A DNA stretch of 64,000 nt from the NCBI RefSeq assembly GCF_035222275.1, contig NC_085884.1, forward strand, positions 3,100,001 through 3,164,000, given 5' to 3'. A model generated the notes under the pieces. That model had not been told where the DNA came from and searched no databases. It worked only from the letters and a program-made list of their open reading frames with translations. Source of the DNA: Podospora bellae-mahoneyi. Taxonomy: Eukaryota; Ascomycota; Sordariomycetes; Sordariales; Podosporaceae. The position numbers were made by a program, and so were the translations under genes. Shown here piece by piece: positions 1 through 11,807 of this stretch. Every line of letters starts with the position of its first letter. The first letter of the stretch is position 1.

Positions 1-1264
1 TGTGAAATGTCAAAAGTTCATGATCTAATGGCGACTTCTTCTGCAGTCAGCAGGTTAGGTGCTTGCCTATCACATCGATGACAGCCGTTGATTGGACTGC
101 ATGACATCCTAGCCTTTTAATCTTGACATTATGGAATGCGATCAGATGTTCCAAAATGTTGTTGGGTCGCCGAGGTGAGGAGTGACACGGGTTTTATGAC
201 ATTGTGCATGATGACCGCAGGTTTTGGCTCAGGATTTAGGAGATCTAGTCCGAAAAGGAACAATTAGCTTCCGTATTATCTTGATGCTGAGGTTGCACAA
301 CAGAAATGTAGAGAACCTGTGTTCATGTCGGCTTCTGTTACCTGTGATTTGTAATACCTTGCGTCCCATTAAATACTGTGGCACCCAGGTAAGACCAGTA
401 GCGCCCGTAGCAGCATGTTATGCAAACAGCTTTTCTCTTTCTCATTTACCATCCTGATTCATTTCTCTCCGGTGGTATCAGCAACTTCGACCTGGCTTGA
501 TATTGATAACGGTGCTGCTTTTCAACATCTTGACTTTGGAGCAGAAGTTTGGCAAGGCGTACATGTACATTCCGGAAAGGGGGCCCTTGGTGTTACGGTG
601 GGTACGAATGGTGCAGGGTTGGTGTCGATCGAACCGAGGGATGGGATGCATGACCTTGCCAAGGGAGACGGTAGAAAGATGATTGAAGTCGGTGGATGCT
701 GATGAGAAGAGAATGAAGAAGTATTTTATCTCAGCGTTTTGTGTTGATGACTGCCTAGCGGGTGGAGGATCAAGAGAGGTCGGTTGGATTTGTTGAGTTA
801 TCAAAGAAAAGAAATATCGCGATCTTGACGGGCCGAGGCTTGAGATTGTCGAATATCGGGGCTGAGACTTAACAGTAATGGGAATGATGGCATAATATTA
901 AGAATTCGATACAGCTGACAGGAGTCTTACCTGTGTGTGCCTGGTAAATCGCTCATCTCATGATTTGAGCTAACAGACCAACACTTTATGGGTCACTATG
1001 GTGATTGTGATCAGTGGGTATTTCCATTGTCTTGTATTCCACAGGCTGCGTCTGTTTGATGCAGTCCATGCTGTTTGGGCTCCATGTTTGCTTCTCCGAG
1101 CTTGTGTTTTGAGCACAGTAATGATTTATTCTTTCATTGATATCTCTGACTGTGGCTCATGTTCTCGCATCTCTCATCCTGTCCATCGCTATTAGTACTT
1201 ACGCACGTAGATACCTAGTAAACCTCCCTGGTGGGACGTAACCACGGCGGCGATTTGTGGTGGT
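1..1264. other. No supportable gene
   Basis: Only short overlapping reading frames occur on both strands, none with a recognisable domain, signal peptide or convincing splice structure. The longest, 108 codons on the minus strand (478-804), has no family features. The stretch probably holds untranslated and intergenic DNA, or the end of a gene outside the window. Confidence 0.5.
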
Positions 1265-1999
1265 TTAACCTGTGTGAGGAATGTGGGCATGGAATCCTCT
1301 CATACGCTCCTGCAACATCTGGATGTGCCCCTCGTTGCACTGCTCTTGGCTCTGAACAGCGGAAATCTGGCGCTCAGACTCCTGAAAAGTTTTCACAAGC
1401 TCTGAGACTTGGTCTAGTAGCATCCGGCTTTTCATGGATTCATCGCTCCACCATCGTAGCACCATTGCAACTGCCTCGTCATCCGGGTCGCTCACGGAGA
1501 GGTTTAGGAAGAATGTCTTGGACATTTGAGTCGTATCTGGCGAGGTCGGGGGGCCATAGCTATGGATCGTGTTGGTTGAGGCGGACATGTGGCTCTCTTT
1601 CTGATCGATCCCAGTGTAGATGTCCAAGGGAGCTTTGGGATTAGTCGCCAACAGGCTCTCGGTCAGAGTTGGCGTGCTGACAGTGTGTGAAGCGCGAGTG
1701 TCGAGACGTTCATGATAGTCTGAGATGCTCCCTTTGGGTTCTTGTTGGCCCTGGCATTTGGGAACCCCAGCCATATCCTCTCTTTTTCCCTCCTCGGTCC
1801 CTGTGTTGAGCGAGTCGATGCTGGTTTCCATCGACCTGATTGAGCTTTCACGATGGGCAATCAACTTTTCCATCCCGTTGATCCTGACTTGAAGTAATTC
1901 AAAGTCTCGTTTTACCGCCAGAACACTGAGTTTATCGTCGATCATTTGGCTTCTTAGCTCTTGGATCCCCTTTTCTGCCAATAAAGCGAGCTGATCCAT
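1265..1999 (-). CDS. Hypothetical coiled-coil protein
   Basis: An uninterrupted frame of 244 codons starting at the ATG at 1999; an in-frame ATG nine codons upstream is also possible. I do not recognise the family. Residues 1-65 form a heptad-rich, charged helix (MDQLALLAEKG onward), followed by a polar Ser/Thr/Pro-rich middle and a second helical segment near the C terminus. There is no signal peptide or membrane segment. The C-terminal helix resembles the helix of the divergently transcribed gene at 2924: eight of 24 aligned positions are identical without gaps (I, A, Q, N, G, I, L, Q). The two may be distant paralogues sharing a 0.9-kb intergenic region. The frame could be part of a longer gene. 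Function unknown. Confidence 0.55.
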   Translation of the reverse strand: MDQLALLAEKGIQELRSQMIDDKLSVLAVKRDFELLQVRINGMEKLIAHRESSIRSMETSIDSLNTGTEEGKREDMAGVPKCQGQQEPKGSISDYHERLDTRASHTVSTPTLTESLLATNPKAPLDIYTGIDQKESHMSASTNTIHSYGPPTSPDTTQMSKTFFLNLSVSDPDDEAVAMVLRWWSDESMKSRMLLDQVSELVKTFQESERQISAVQSQEQCNEGHIQMLQERMRGFHAHIPHTG

Positions 2000-2026
2000 G
2001 GTGAAGATAGGGCAGTGGACCAGCAA

Positions 2027-2923
2027 GATGCGTAAGATACTGAGAGCTCAGCGACTTCCCTATTGGAAGGGTTCTTATCAGACACGGTGAGGCCTTGGTG
2101 ACAGAATAAGTCGAATGGTGTTACGACGACGGGATGTGGAGATATTACTGACTGGTTTGGTTAACAAAGGAGAACTGGTGGCAGATAGGAGGCGGGTGGA
2201 ACTTACCACCTTTTTTATTCTATATATATCGGCATAGAATGCTCAAGCCGGAAAGATCGACCGGAAAGCTGGTCGAGGTCTTGTTGTGGTTGACGAGACC
2301 CGATGGAGGGGCTGGAAAGGTGGTGGGCAAGTAGGTGGTGGGGTGAAATGTCGATGGTCAACAGGGTTAGGTAGCGGTTGATAGGTTAAAAGGTAGGTTG
2401 ACTGGGCGAAGGTCGATAGGGTGAAATGTCGACAGGGTGAAATGTCGACAGGGTAAAAGATTGAGAGGGTGAGCAGTGGTGCTGCGCCCACCATAGGCAG
2501 TAGGTTGATGCTCCCATCTGTATCGATGCACGTCTGCTCTCAGTGATTGCTGACAGCCGGCAACCTCCCAGTGCCAGCCCTCTTGTCGATGACTGTTTGC
2601 ACTCATAGGATTAAATTTCTGCCACTGTCTCAATCTCTTCTTGCTGCCCCAACGTCTTCCAGTGCACTTTTTTCGTCGGCCAAGCAGCCTCTTTCTCTCC
2701 TCACACTGCTTACATCTCTCCCCTCAGTCTCTATCATCCTCGGCATGACATCACAGACTATCATCATCCTCAACGCATACCTACCATTCTAGCTTACCAG
2801 CGTCGCTGTCATAAATTTTCTATTCGGTTTCGTACCCTTTCAACGACAGCATCAATATGCTTCAATCAGTCAGCAAGATAGCTTGCCATAATGTCTAGAT
2901 TTCACGTCAGCTAAGAAGTCATC
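2027..2923. other. Intergenic region between head-to-head genes
   Basis: No gene seen. It should hold both promoters of the divergent coiled-coil genes. A CT-rich stretch with no stable reading frame (about 2640-2760) precedes the plus-strand start, as is common in fungal core promoters. A short minisatellite lies at 2412-2459. Confidence 0.5.
2412..2459. repeat. 16-bp minisatellite, three copies
   Basis: Three near-identical copies of a 16-bp unit of the form GTCGACAGGGTGAAAT lie head to tail. The first differs at one base and the last diverges at its end. Looser copies of the same motif (GGGTGAAATGTCGA) occur from 2341. The tract lies in the shared upstream region of two divergent genes. 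Confidence 0.75.
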
Positions 2924-3910
2924 ATGTTGGCAGATCCCTCTAATCACCGCACTGGCTTGGCCCCAGCTTGCTTCGACACCAAGATCTTCGACTTTGGCTG
3001 GTGGCCTTCGGTCCGCCACCCCGATCCATCCCGCATGAGACAGCGAATGCAGAGTCAAGCATTCGTCACCGATACTTCACCTTCGCGCGAATATCAAGTT
3101 GACTTCTGGCGCAGCCGGGCGACCTACTTCGCCAAGGCCGCTGATCAGTCATTTGTCCAGTGGAAGGCTGAGAAGAAGCTGAACGATGGCAAAGTGAGGC
3201 ACCTCGAGGATGAGCTTGCCGGCATCAGGAAATCGATGGAGTCGTATGATATCACCATCATTGCCTTGCACGAGAAAGATCAGAAGAACCAGGGATACAT
3301 CGAATCTCTTCAGAATCAGCTCAAGGAGGCGTCTCCACGACATGGCTCAACTGCCCATGGACTTGCGCCACTTACACCCCCTGCGGCACCCGAGGCGCTC
3401 TATCCAAGCAAGCACAGTGGCGTCACCCATCTCAATCCCAATAGTCAACGGACGACTCTCAACGAGTATCACCAGTCCCCTCTCCCATCTCAACCTCTCT
3501 TTCCTCAGTCTCGTCTCTCTTCACTTTCCCAGCCAGGAAGCGAGTCAACAGGAACTCAGGCAAATCTACGCGAGAGCCAGAAGCGACTATTAACTCTTTC
3601 AAGTCAGACCTTTCTTCCCTCCCAACACAAAAGAGTACACATCCGACGCCTTCGCCAGCCCCAACCCTGTTTGCGCTTCCGGACTACGCCACTGCACGTT
3701 CCCGACGGCGTGTTCGAGTTGGATGATTGTGTACGCCTTGGGATGTGGCATAGCGGGGATTTTAAGACCGAGGTCAAAGTCAGAGGGGACAGGGGAGGTT
3801 ACTGTTTGGTTGTTGTTAGCATCCGAGATCGAGAAAAGAAGGATGTTGTCGGGCTTGGTGTCGAGGTTTGCCGTGGGGGTCTTTTGTGCCTTGGGCTACT
3901 TCCCGCTTGA
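2924..3910 (+). CDS. Hypothetical coiled-coil protein, C-terminal part uncertain
   Basis: A 328-codon frame from ATG 2924; an alternative start at 3034 would drop a Trp-rich N terminus. I do not recognise the family. Residues about 60-140 are a strongly charged helix (WKAEKKLNDGKVRHLEDE and on to SLQNQLKEA) predicted by eye to be a coiled coil. A Ser/Pro/Gln-rich low-complexity linker follows (about 145-220). After about residue 235 the composition turns to Arg/His/Pro and then Gly/Val, which looks less like coding sequence, so an unrecognised intron or earlier end is possible. The helix resembles the C-terminal helix of the minus-strand gene at 1265-1999, suggesting a divergent paralogue pair. 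Confidence 0.45.
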   Translation: MLADPSNHRTGLAPACFDTKIFDFGWWPSVRHPDPSRMRQRMQSQAFVTDTSPSREYQVDFWRSRATYFAKAADQSFVQWKAEKKLNDGKVRHLEDELAGIRKSMESYDITIIALHEKDQKNQGYIESLQNQLKEASPRHGSTAHGLAPLTPPAAPEALYPSKHSGVTHLNPNSQRTTLNEYHQSPLPSQPLFPQSRLSSLSQPGSESTGTQANLRESQKRLLTLSSQTFLPSQHKRVHIRRLRQPQPCLRFRTTPLHVPDGVFELDDCVRLGMWHSGDFKTEVKVRGDRGGYCLVVVSIRDREKKDVVGLGVEVCRGGLLCLGLLPA

Positions 3911-6576
3911 TCTTTCGGCTTTTCGGTGACAGGAAACTCGGGAAGTGCTCTGATGAGATTCAACAGCGATGAATCAATGTGTTGGGATCCTCATGTTGGT
4001 CGACCGGATGGCGGAGGTAGGGGAGTCCATTGGGCAATTCGGCCGCGAGGTCAAGGGCTTGTTGGTAGTCTCTTGTAATGACTTGCTTAAGACATACAAA
4101 AGCCTCATTCCTGGACTTAGCTTTGTACCTACCTCGGGGTGTAAACACGGCCGGATTGGGCTGTCACTGAACCGGGCAGCGGTGGTGGAGGATTGTCTGA
4201 TGCTGTTGGCCTGATGACAGTATCCGATTCTCGCAAAGAGCACATGTCGGATGCAACGGGGGAGTAGCATGGCGGCAGGCATCAGATTAGTGTATCGCGG
4301 CATACCGGTGTCGCATCGTTGCTAGGAACGTCAGCGTGTCGTAACAGCTCATGTCCCCATGTGTTGATGCATGCAGTTGGGAGTTAGTGTTCCCTCTGAT
4401 TGGTACCACATCTCATTGGTTCGTTTCAAAGTTGTTCGCGATGATGTTACACAGTAATTATGCACTTTGTGGACTTTGTGCGACTGTCTCGAACACAAAT
4501 TGGTAGGCATATCAAATCAATGCAAATCTGGCAAATAAAGGTGTATTACGACATGAATTGCAAAATGTTCCACGCTGGCGTCCGAGACTTTTCCGATTGA
4601 TTATCGTCGTTTCACGTAGATATTCTCCAATAACATCAAGACCGGTGAACACCGACTCTAATGCCGGTAGACGTTGCAAATGCCGGCGAAAAGTGGGGCA
4701 ATTGCCGTCACTGTCCGTTCCGATCGGCATCTGTGAGGTCACAGGTGGCTCCCTGTCAAATGTCCCACTTTGCTTCAGAGCGTCTGTCACATTCTCTTGA
4801 AGCCTAAATTGGTGACTATTGTTCCATTCCATCCGCTATTTTTTGTCACAATGGCTGCCAAGTTTGCTTGGAAACAACACGTCCAGGCCTCTCGGGAACC
4901 TGACAGTGAGCGTGTATAGTATACGACACGGAGCAGTGCAGCGGCTGTAACCATCGCGAAGGGCAGCATTTGATGGGCTGTAACGGGCAGGCAGGCTGCC
5001 ATTGATTCCGTTCATCTGCCTTCGCCAAACACTGGTGACTGAGTCGTGTGGTAAGGGTTAGGTAAATAAACGTAATAAACTAAGCAGTCTGCAAGGCAAA
5101 ATACCTTAGCTCACAGCGGTCACCGGTCCAATACAAACGGTGCCTTTCTCACAGTCCTCGTCTCCATCTCCATCTTCCCTTAAACTGACCTTACCTCGGG
5201 AAGAATCCAATTGAGATGGATCGAATTGGGATCACTTTGCGCAGCCATCAACTTCTGTAAAAATGTTGGCGGAATTGGCCCTCCGGACGACACGCGCAAA
5301 CATCGCCCGCGAGACTCAGCCACGACCGAGTGACAAAGAGTCGTTCATCAGCAGAACAAAACTTTTTTGTCGCAAAAACGTGGCAAGCAGCCACAAGCGT
5401 TCGGTTTTCTGAGGCGACAAGTGCGATTCATGACGGCAAGTACAACATCCAGAGCTCGGCATGGCAGGGGCACCAGATCTCTGGCCATCGGCATGTTCCG
5501 AAGAGGTCAAGTCGATGACGATCCATCTGCAGAGCGGAGATGCATGCTTGTTTCAACGTCTTCGATTGGCTGCCCCACACTCTGGCGCTCGAGCCCAATC
5601 CCATCGTTTGATTTTTGCGAGGCCTCCCCCTCTTCTAAATTCGGGTACCGTTTTGTTTCGGGGCCACGAGATCGGGTCTTCATCGTCTAGTCAGTTTGGT
5701 TGGCGGCGCTGTCTGTCAATTCCCCAGCTTTGTATGGAAATGGCCAGACATGAGGTGCAGGTCGTGCCCCCCGCGAAATAAAAGATAAACGGTTGGGCGT
5801 CAACTGCCAAATATACCGCTCAGATGACCGCGCGGAGCAGCGGATAGTTCCAGGTTTCGAATAAACTCGAGTGCCTATTCGGCCACGTCGGTCTAGAACA
5901 GCTGTCCTGCATCGTGCCAAGTTCCCGGGCCACATTGCTTGGCTCCGTCTTGGACACTGTGCAGCTCTGGGCCTCTCAGCGTCATTGGTGGACCGTCAGC
6001 GCTTCCGCCACACCGCCGCAACGAATGGACGGCAGAGCTCTCCGTTGCTCATCCCAGTGCTGAACACTGTGGGGCCGTTGCATGGGTCTATTGCTTGTTG
6101 AGCTTGTCTGTCCCTGCCAAGGGACGGGAATTGGGGCAGGGCAGTTCATCGCAAGACAAGGGCCTAGCAACAACTGATCTCTTGAACAAGCCGGAGGGCG
6201 GCAGCTGCTGCTCCCTCTGGGCTGGGGAGAGTGTGCCTTGTTTTTTTGTTGTTCCCTTCCACAATCTGCCCACCCAGCAAAATCCACATGCCATTATCGT
6301 GCGAGCCCCGAGCATTGTGACGGGACGTGGCTGCCTCTCTTCTTCTTTCTCTCCGATTGTCTTTTTATTCCTGCAGCCTCCAGTTTTGTTTTCCCTGGGC
6401 AACACGCATTGCGTCATTACTGCAACACGAAGTTCAACTTGGTAATTCTTCGGCCTACAACACATCGCGGGGCCCAGATCACCCACCCACCTTCACCATC
6501 CTCTCCCTTCATTGATTGTGTTTGCCCAATTGACGAGCAACCACGCCATATCATTTATCTCAACACGTCAGCAACA
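3911..6576. other. Long intergenic region and leader of the Ca2+-ATPase gene
   Basis: About 2.7 kb with no supportable gene. Frames of up to 168 codons (for example plus strand 5939-6445) overlap others in several phases and carry no domain. The final 250 bases are pyrimidine-rich (CCTCTCTTCTTCTTTCTC near 6330, CACCTTCACCATCCTCTCCC near 6490), like the long leaders of fungal transporter genes. Most of the region is probably promoter and 5' leader of the gene at 6577. Confidence 0.5.
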
Positions 6577-9500
6577 ATGGCGGATCCTGATCCACCAAAA
6601 CTTGAGGTATGTTATGTGTAGAATATCTTTTTTGCGCGTCGTGATCAAGACCACTGATCGATTCTGTGCTTGCAGTCGGCCGGCTTGAGTCCCGCCACCA
6701 AGGAACGCGATGCGCCCAGTACCGCGACCACAACAACCGGCAATGGCGACCACAAAGCTAGCTCAAAATTCCACCTCGATGTCGAAGACGCCCTGACGCC
6801 TGACCCGGGCACTGAGGACATGTTCGTTGTCGAGAACAACAAGTTCGCCTACTCCCCCGGGCAGCTCGCCAAGTTCTTCAACCCAAAGAGTCTCAATGCT
6901 TTCTTTGCCGTCGGTGGTTTGGCTGGGTTGGAAAAGGGTCTGCAGACAAACCGCGAGAGCGGTTTGAGTGTCGACGAAACCTCGGTGGGCTCGTCGGTTG
7001 CCTTTGAGGAGGTCGCGCCCAAGGGCGTGCCAAAATATGGATCTCATGGCGACACTGAACCCACCGTCAAGGGTGACAATCCGGCCGCGGCTGCCGCTGC
7101 TGCCAATGCCACAACTTCAACTCACGATGCCGGTGGCGCTTTTGCAGACCGCAAGCGCATCTTCAAGGAGAACAGATTGCCAGAGAAGAAGAGCAAATCG
7201 CTGCTGCAGCTCGCCTGGATCACCTACAACGACAAGATCTTGATCTTGCTGACGGCCGCCGCCGTTGTATCGCTTGCGCTTGGTCTGTATCAGACCTTTG
7301 GTGTCACTCATGAACCGGAGCCGGTTGCACCGGGCCAGCCCCCTGCTGAGGAGGGCGCCAAGGTCGAATGGGTCGAGGGTGTGGCCATCATGGTCGCTAT
7401 CATCATTGTGGTGGTGGTTGGTACGTTGAACGACTGGCAAATGGAACGGCAATTCAACAAGCTCAACAAGAAACACAACGATCGCACCGTCAAGGTTATT
7501 CGCTCCGGCAAGTCTGCCGAGATCTCTGTCTTTGATATTGTGGTGGGCGATGTCATGCATCTGAGTCAAGGTGACATGGTGCCGGTCGACGGCATCTTCA
7601 TCAGTGGGCACGGAGTGAAATGCGACGAGTCTTCGGCTACTGGCGAATCAGATCTCTTGAAAAAGATTTCGGGCGAGGAAGTGTACAGGATCCTCGAGGC
7701 CATCTCGAGAGGCGAAGAGGCACCACACGACATCGAGAAGCTCGACCCATTCATCATCTCCGGCAGCAAGGTCAATGAAGGCACTGGCACCTTTTTGGTC
7801 ACAGCTGTCGGTGTCAATTCTTGCTACGGACGCACCATGATGTCCTTGCACACCGAGACCGAAGACACGCCTTTGCAAAAGAAGCTTAACCGCCTGGCAG
7901 ATGGCATTGCCAAGTTTGGTGGTGGCGCTGCTTTGCTCTTGTTCGTCGTTCTTTTCATCAAGTTTCTTGCCTCCCTCCCGGGCAGCCAGGATACACCCGA
8001 CCAAAAGGGCCAGACCTTCCTCCGGCTCTTCATCACTGCTGTGACGGTCGTCGTCGTTGCTGTTCCCGAGGGTCTGCCACTGGCTGTCACCCTGGCGCTT
8101 GCTTTTGCCACCACTAGGATGATGCGCGACAACAACTTGGTGCGCGTCTTGAAGGCTTGTGAGACGATGGGCAATGCGACGACAGTATGCTCCGACAAGA
8201 CCGGTACTCTCACACAAAACAAAATGACAGTGGTAGCGACAACACTCGGCAAAAGTATCAGCTTTGGCGGGACCGACGCCCCTCTGGATGACGACCCTGG
8301 CATCAAGACCGAAAAGTCCGCTGCCAACACGGTTCCCAACGTTCCGATTACCGAATTCACCCAGGGCTTGAGCAACACGGTCAAGAGGCTTCTTGTGCAG
8401 GCAAACGCTGTCAACTCGACTGCTTTCGAGGGCGAATCTGAAGGCGAGAAGACATTTATTGGGTCCAAGACGGAAGTTGCGCTGCTTGTCCTCAGTCGCG
8501 ATCACCTCGGCTCCGCCCCTGTCCAGGAGGAGCGGGCCAATTCCAACATTGTCCAGGTTGTCCCTTTCGATTCGGCTGTCAAGTACATGGCGACCGTCGT
8601 CAAGCTCCCCGACGGCAGGTTCCGCGCATACGTCAAGGGTGCCTCCGAGATTCTGTTGGGCAAGTGCTCCAAGGTTATCGTCGATGCCAGTTCCGAGGAG
8701 CTTTCCGCCGTGGACATGACGGAAGACGACCGCGAAATGTTCGCCGAGACCATCACTTCATATGCCGGCCAAACCCTCCGCACAATTGGATCCTCGTACC
8801 GCGACTTTGAATCCTGGCCGCCCCCGGAATTGGCTGGGCAGACGGAGCTCACAGCGGCTGAGTTCGACAAGGTTCACAAGGACATGACGCTCCTTGCCAT
8901 CTTTGGCATCAAGGACCCCCTGAGACCCACCGTCAAGAAGGCTATCGGGGACTGCAAGCGTGCTCACGTCAAGGTTCGCATGGTCACAGGCGACAATCTG
9001 CTCACCGGTCGCGCTATCGCCAAGGAATGCGGTATTTACAACCCAAAGGAGGGAGGCATCGCCATGGAGGGCCCCGTTTTCCGTCGCAAGACCCCTGAGG
9101 AGTTGAAGGAGCTCGTACCCAAGCTCGAAGTGCTCGCCCGTTCCAGTCCTGAGGACAAGCGTATTCTGGTCAAGACGTTGAAGGATCTCGGTGAAACGGT
9201 TGCTGTCACTGGCGACGGTACCAACGATGCCCCGGCTCTCAAGATGGCTGATATCGGCTTTGCCATGGGTATCGCCGGTACTGAAGTCGCCAAGGAGGCT
9301 GCCGCTATCATTCTCATGGATGACAACTTTGCTTCCATTGTCAAGGGTATCAGCTGGGGTCGTGCGGTCAATGACGCCGTCAAGAAGTTCCTGCAGGTAT
9401 GTATGCTCCTCTGATATCTCTGTTGTGTAATGAACAACGCTGACATGTTCCAAAGTTCCAACTCACGGTCAACGTCACCGCCGTGGTCGTCACCTTCGTT

Positions 9501-10412
9501 ACAGCAGTTGCCAGCGACAAGGAGGAATCCGTCCTCAACGCTGTTCAACTTCTTTGGGTCAACCTCATCATGGACACGTTTGCCGCCCTTGCCCTTGCCA
9601 CTGATCCTCCCACCGATTCAATTCTCAACCGCGCTCCCGACAAGAAGACAGCCCCGCTGATCAACACTCGCATGGGTAAGATGATCATCGGTCAAGCCAT
9701 CTGCCAGCTCGCCATTACGCTCGTCCTGCATTTTGCCGGTCCCACGTTGATGGGCTACGATATGACCAACCTCGATCAGCAAGAGCACATGAAGACCCTC
9801 GTGTTCAACACGTTTGTCTGGCTCCAGATCTTCAACCAGCTCAACAGCCGCCGTCTTGATAACCACCTCAACATTCTTGAAGGCATTACTCGCAACCGGT
9901 TTTACATCGTTATCAATCTGATCATGATCGGTGGCCAGGTCCTCATCATCTTCGTGGGCGGTGCCGCCTTTGGAATCCGTCCTCTCACCGGAAAGGAGTG
10001 GGGCATTTCTATTGGACTGGGTGCCATCTCCGTCCCCTGGGGTATCCTGATTCGCAAGTTCCCTGATGCGTGGGCCGCCGCCTTGACTCCTCACATCAAG
10101 TTCCCCAAGCTCCGTCTCCGCAAGAGCAGGAAGAAGGATGACTTGGAGAAGACGTCAGAGGATGCTGAAGCGCAGAAATCAAAGGATCTCGCGACGGATA
10201 GCGAGAGCGAACGTTTTGGCCCGCCATTGAGGACGCTGACTAGTATTCGCGGCAAGCGGGCCTCGACACATATTCGCCGGGGTTTCAGAGAGTACATGCA
10301 CGACAAGAAGACGCAAGTCAAGGACAAGGTTGTCGGAGGGAGCACCACCAATGTTGCTCCCGAGGGGGCTGCGCCAGTGAATGGCACAGGAGGGGTTGCA
10401 AAGAAGGCCTAG
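6577..10412 (+). CDS. PMC1: PMC1-type P-type Ca2+-transporting ATPase
   Basis: P2B-type ATPase that moves Ca2+ out of the cytosol, in fungi usually into the vacuole (yeast Pmc1, Neurospora NCA family). Exons 6577-6606, 6676-9396 and 9456-10412 encode 1235 residues; both introns have GTATGT donors. Exon 1 encodes only ten residues ending KLE, read in phase into SAGLSPATKE. Visible motifs are the actuator TGES (about 331), the M4 sequence PEGLPLAVTLALAF (about 473), the phosphorylation site DKTGTLT with Asp517, the nucleotide-binding KGAS (about 664) and the hinge GDGTNDAP (about 856). M5-M10 follow in exon 3 (VAVVVTF-type helix, NLIMDTFAALALATDPPT). The acidic, Ser-rich N terminus and the basic C-terminal tail are cytosolic. 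All catalytic residues are intact. Vacuolar location is inferred from the family. Single gene with no operon-like neighbour. Confidence 0.97.
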
Positions 10413-11616
10413 GTGGACTACAAGTTTGGGGATGCCTTCTGAGCCAGGGAGATTTTCGATAATGGCGGGGTTTTTGTGTTGCGTGCGAAAAAAGGATTTT
10501 GTTTTTAGTTGACATGGGCTTAACAGGTTTTGTTGTTGGGAACACATACATACGGATACCCCTGGTTTTTTTCGTTGCTTTTGCGGTGTGGGTTGTCGGA
10601 TGAAGGAGAGATGAATCTGGCCGCTGCTGTTTTATAGGTACTTGATGGTAGTACGGCTTCTTTTAATGACGTCGCTTTTGACGCTTCTTTTCTTGTGTAG
10701 CGCCAGCGGATTGGTATCTTTGTGGTGAGTGGGACGGGATGTGATGGGATGGAATGGGAATATGAATATAATGAGTGAAAAGAAGTTTTACTTGGTGATG
10801 TGATGGTGGGTAGTGAGATGCCACGTCGGTGACGAAATTACTTGTGACAATCCAAAGGTGACTCGGTGAGCTTCTACATTCAACGGCCCCCAAAACAAAA
10901 CCACCTGTTTGTAGAGTTAAAATCCAGAAAACTCACAGGATAAGGAAGAAGCCCGTCAAAGTTTCTACACAAACTTTTGTTGTTTTCCAGGTTATTAAGA
11001 GGTTTGATGGTGTGGTTGTGTCACACGGCAAAGGCTAACCACTCGCGACCACGACCAACACTGTCAATATCACCGTAAGGAGGGGTAACTGCAAGTTGTA
11101 AGCCTCTCGTCGAAAAGTGAGGCAGGCAATCAGAGGCAAGGCGGGTATCAAAGGAATCCCATTGGCCCAGAGAGATATTGAAGGACTTGGCAGAGGCCTA
11201 AGGCACAAAGGCACGGACCAGTTGACAGGGAGATAAATACGCGTTCAGGATCACTGTATTACTCTGAGTTTTCCTTCATCATGGACTTCGAGGCCATTGA
11301 AGATTATTACTGGAATTGAACTACTTGTTCCAAGCCCTGTATTACAGCCCTTGTCACAGGTTGGGAGTGGTTATATTGCGGAAGGTTAGAATTGCTATTG
11401 CACAAGTAATTTTGTCGCCCAGGTAGAATGCTTTGTTCCGTCTGATGGGTTTATTCTTCCTTGCTGGGATGATGTTCAAGGCGCTGGGTGACAGAGATTG
11501 GAATAATTTGAAAGGCCCCCCTCGTGAACGCTACTGAACTTGGCATCTTTTGGTGCTGGGATAACAACATGCCGCATACCAACACTCTAACCGTTCCTGT
11601 GCTGTTGACCTCAGTC
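10413..11616. other. Intergenic region after the Ca2+-ATPase gene
   Basis: No gene seen. The first 300 bases should be the 3' untranslated region of the ATPase mRNA. The rest has no frame with coding character. Confidence 0.5.
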
Positions 11617-11807
11617 CTATTTGGCGGTAGGATCGTACTTGATGCTACCCTTGCATGTTTTCTCCCCGCAGTCGACCGCCCTGTAGGCTTCGACCTCTTT
11701 TTTGGACCCGTCCGGGTTGGTTACGGTTGTGGTGAACTTTTCGGTGGAGCACCTGTCACAGTCAGTACTCAACACAAGTGGGTGTGGGGTGGTGGTAGTA
11801 GTTACAT
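11617..11807 (-). CDS. Small cysteine-containing protein, start codon split by an intron
   Basis: A 45-residue protein is obtained if the intron 11753-11805 is removed. The intron is 53 nt, with donor GTAACT, branch-like TACTGAC and acceptor GACAG. The mRNA then reads ...CACCAT joined to GTGCTCC, so ATG is made from AT (11807-11806) and G (11752). The product starts MCSTEKFTTTV, contains DCGEKTCKG and ends at TAG 11617. It has three Cys and an even mix of charged residues, with no signal peptide or membrane helix. I do not recognise a family; short fungal proteins starting Met-Cys exist, but that is a weak guide. Without splicing, the same frame is open upstream to 12093 but reads through sequence that looks like leader and intron. 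Expression is unproven. Confidence 0.5.

Noticed and set aside
5939-6445. 168-codon frame upstream of the Ca2+-ATPase
   Set aside because: Lies in the presumed leader and promoter; competing frames in other phases and no domain.
7648-8505. Long minus-strand frame (285 codons) inside the Ca2+-ATPase gene
   Set aside because: It is antisense to well-conserved P-type ATPase codons and has no domain of its own.
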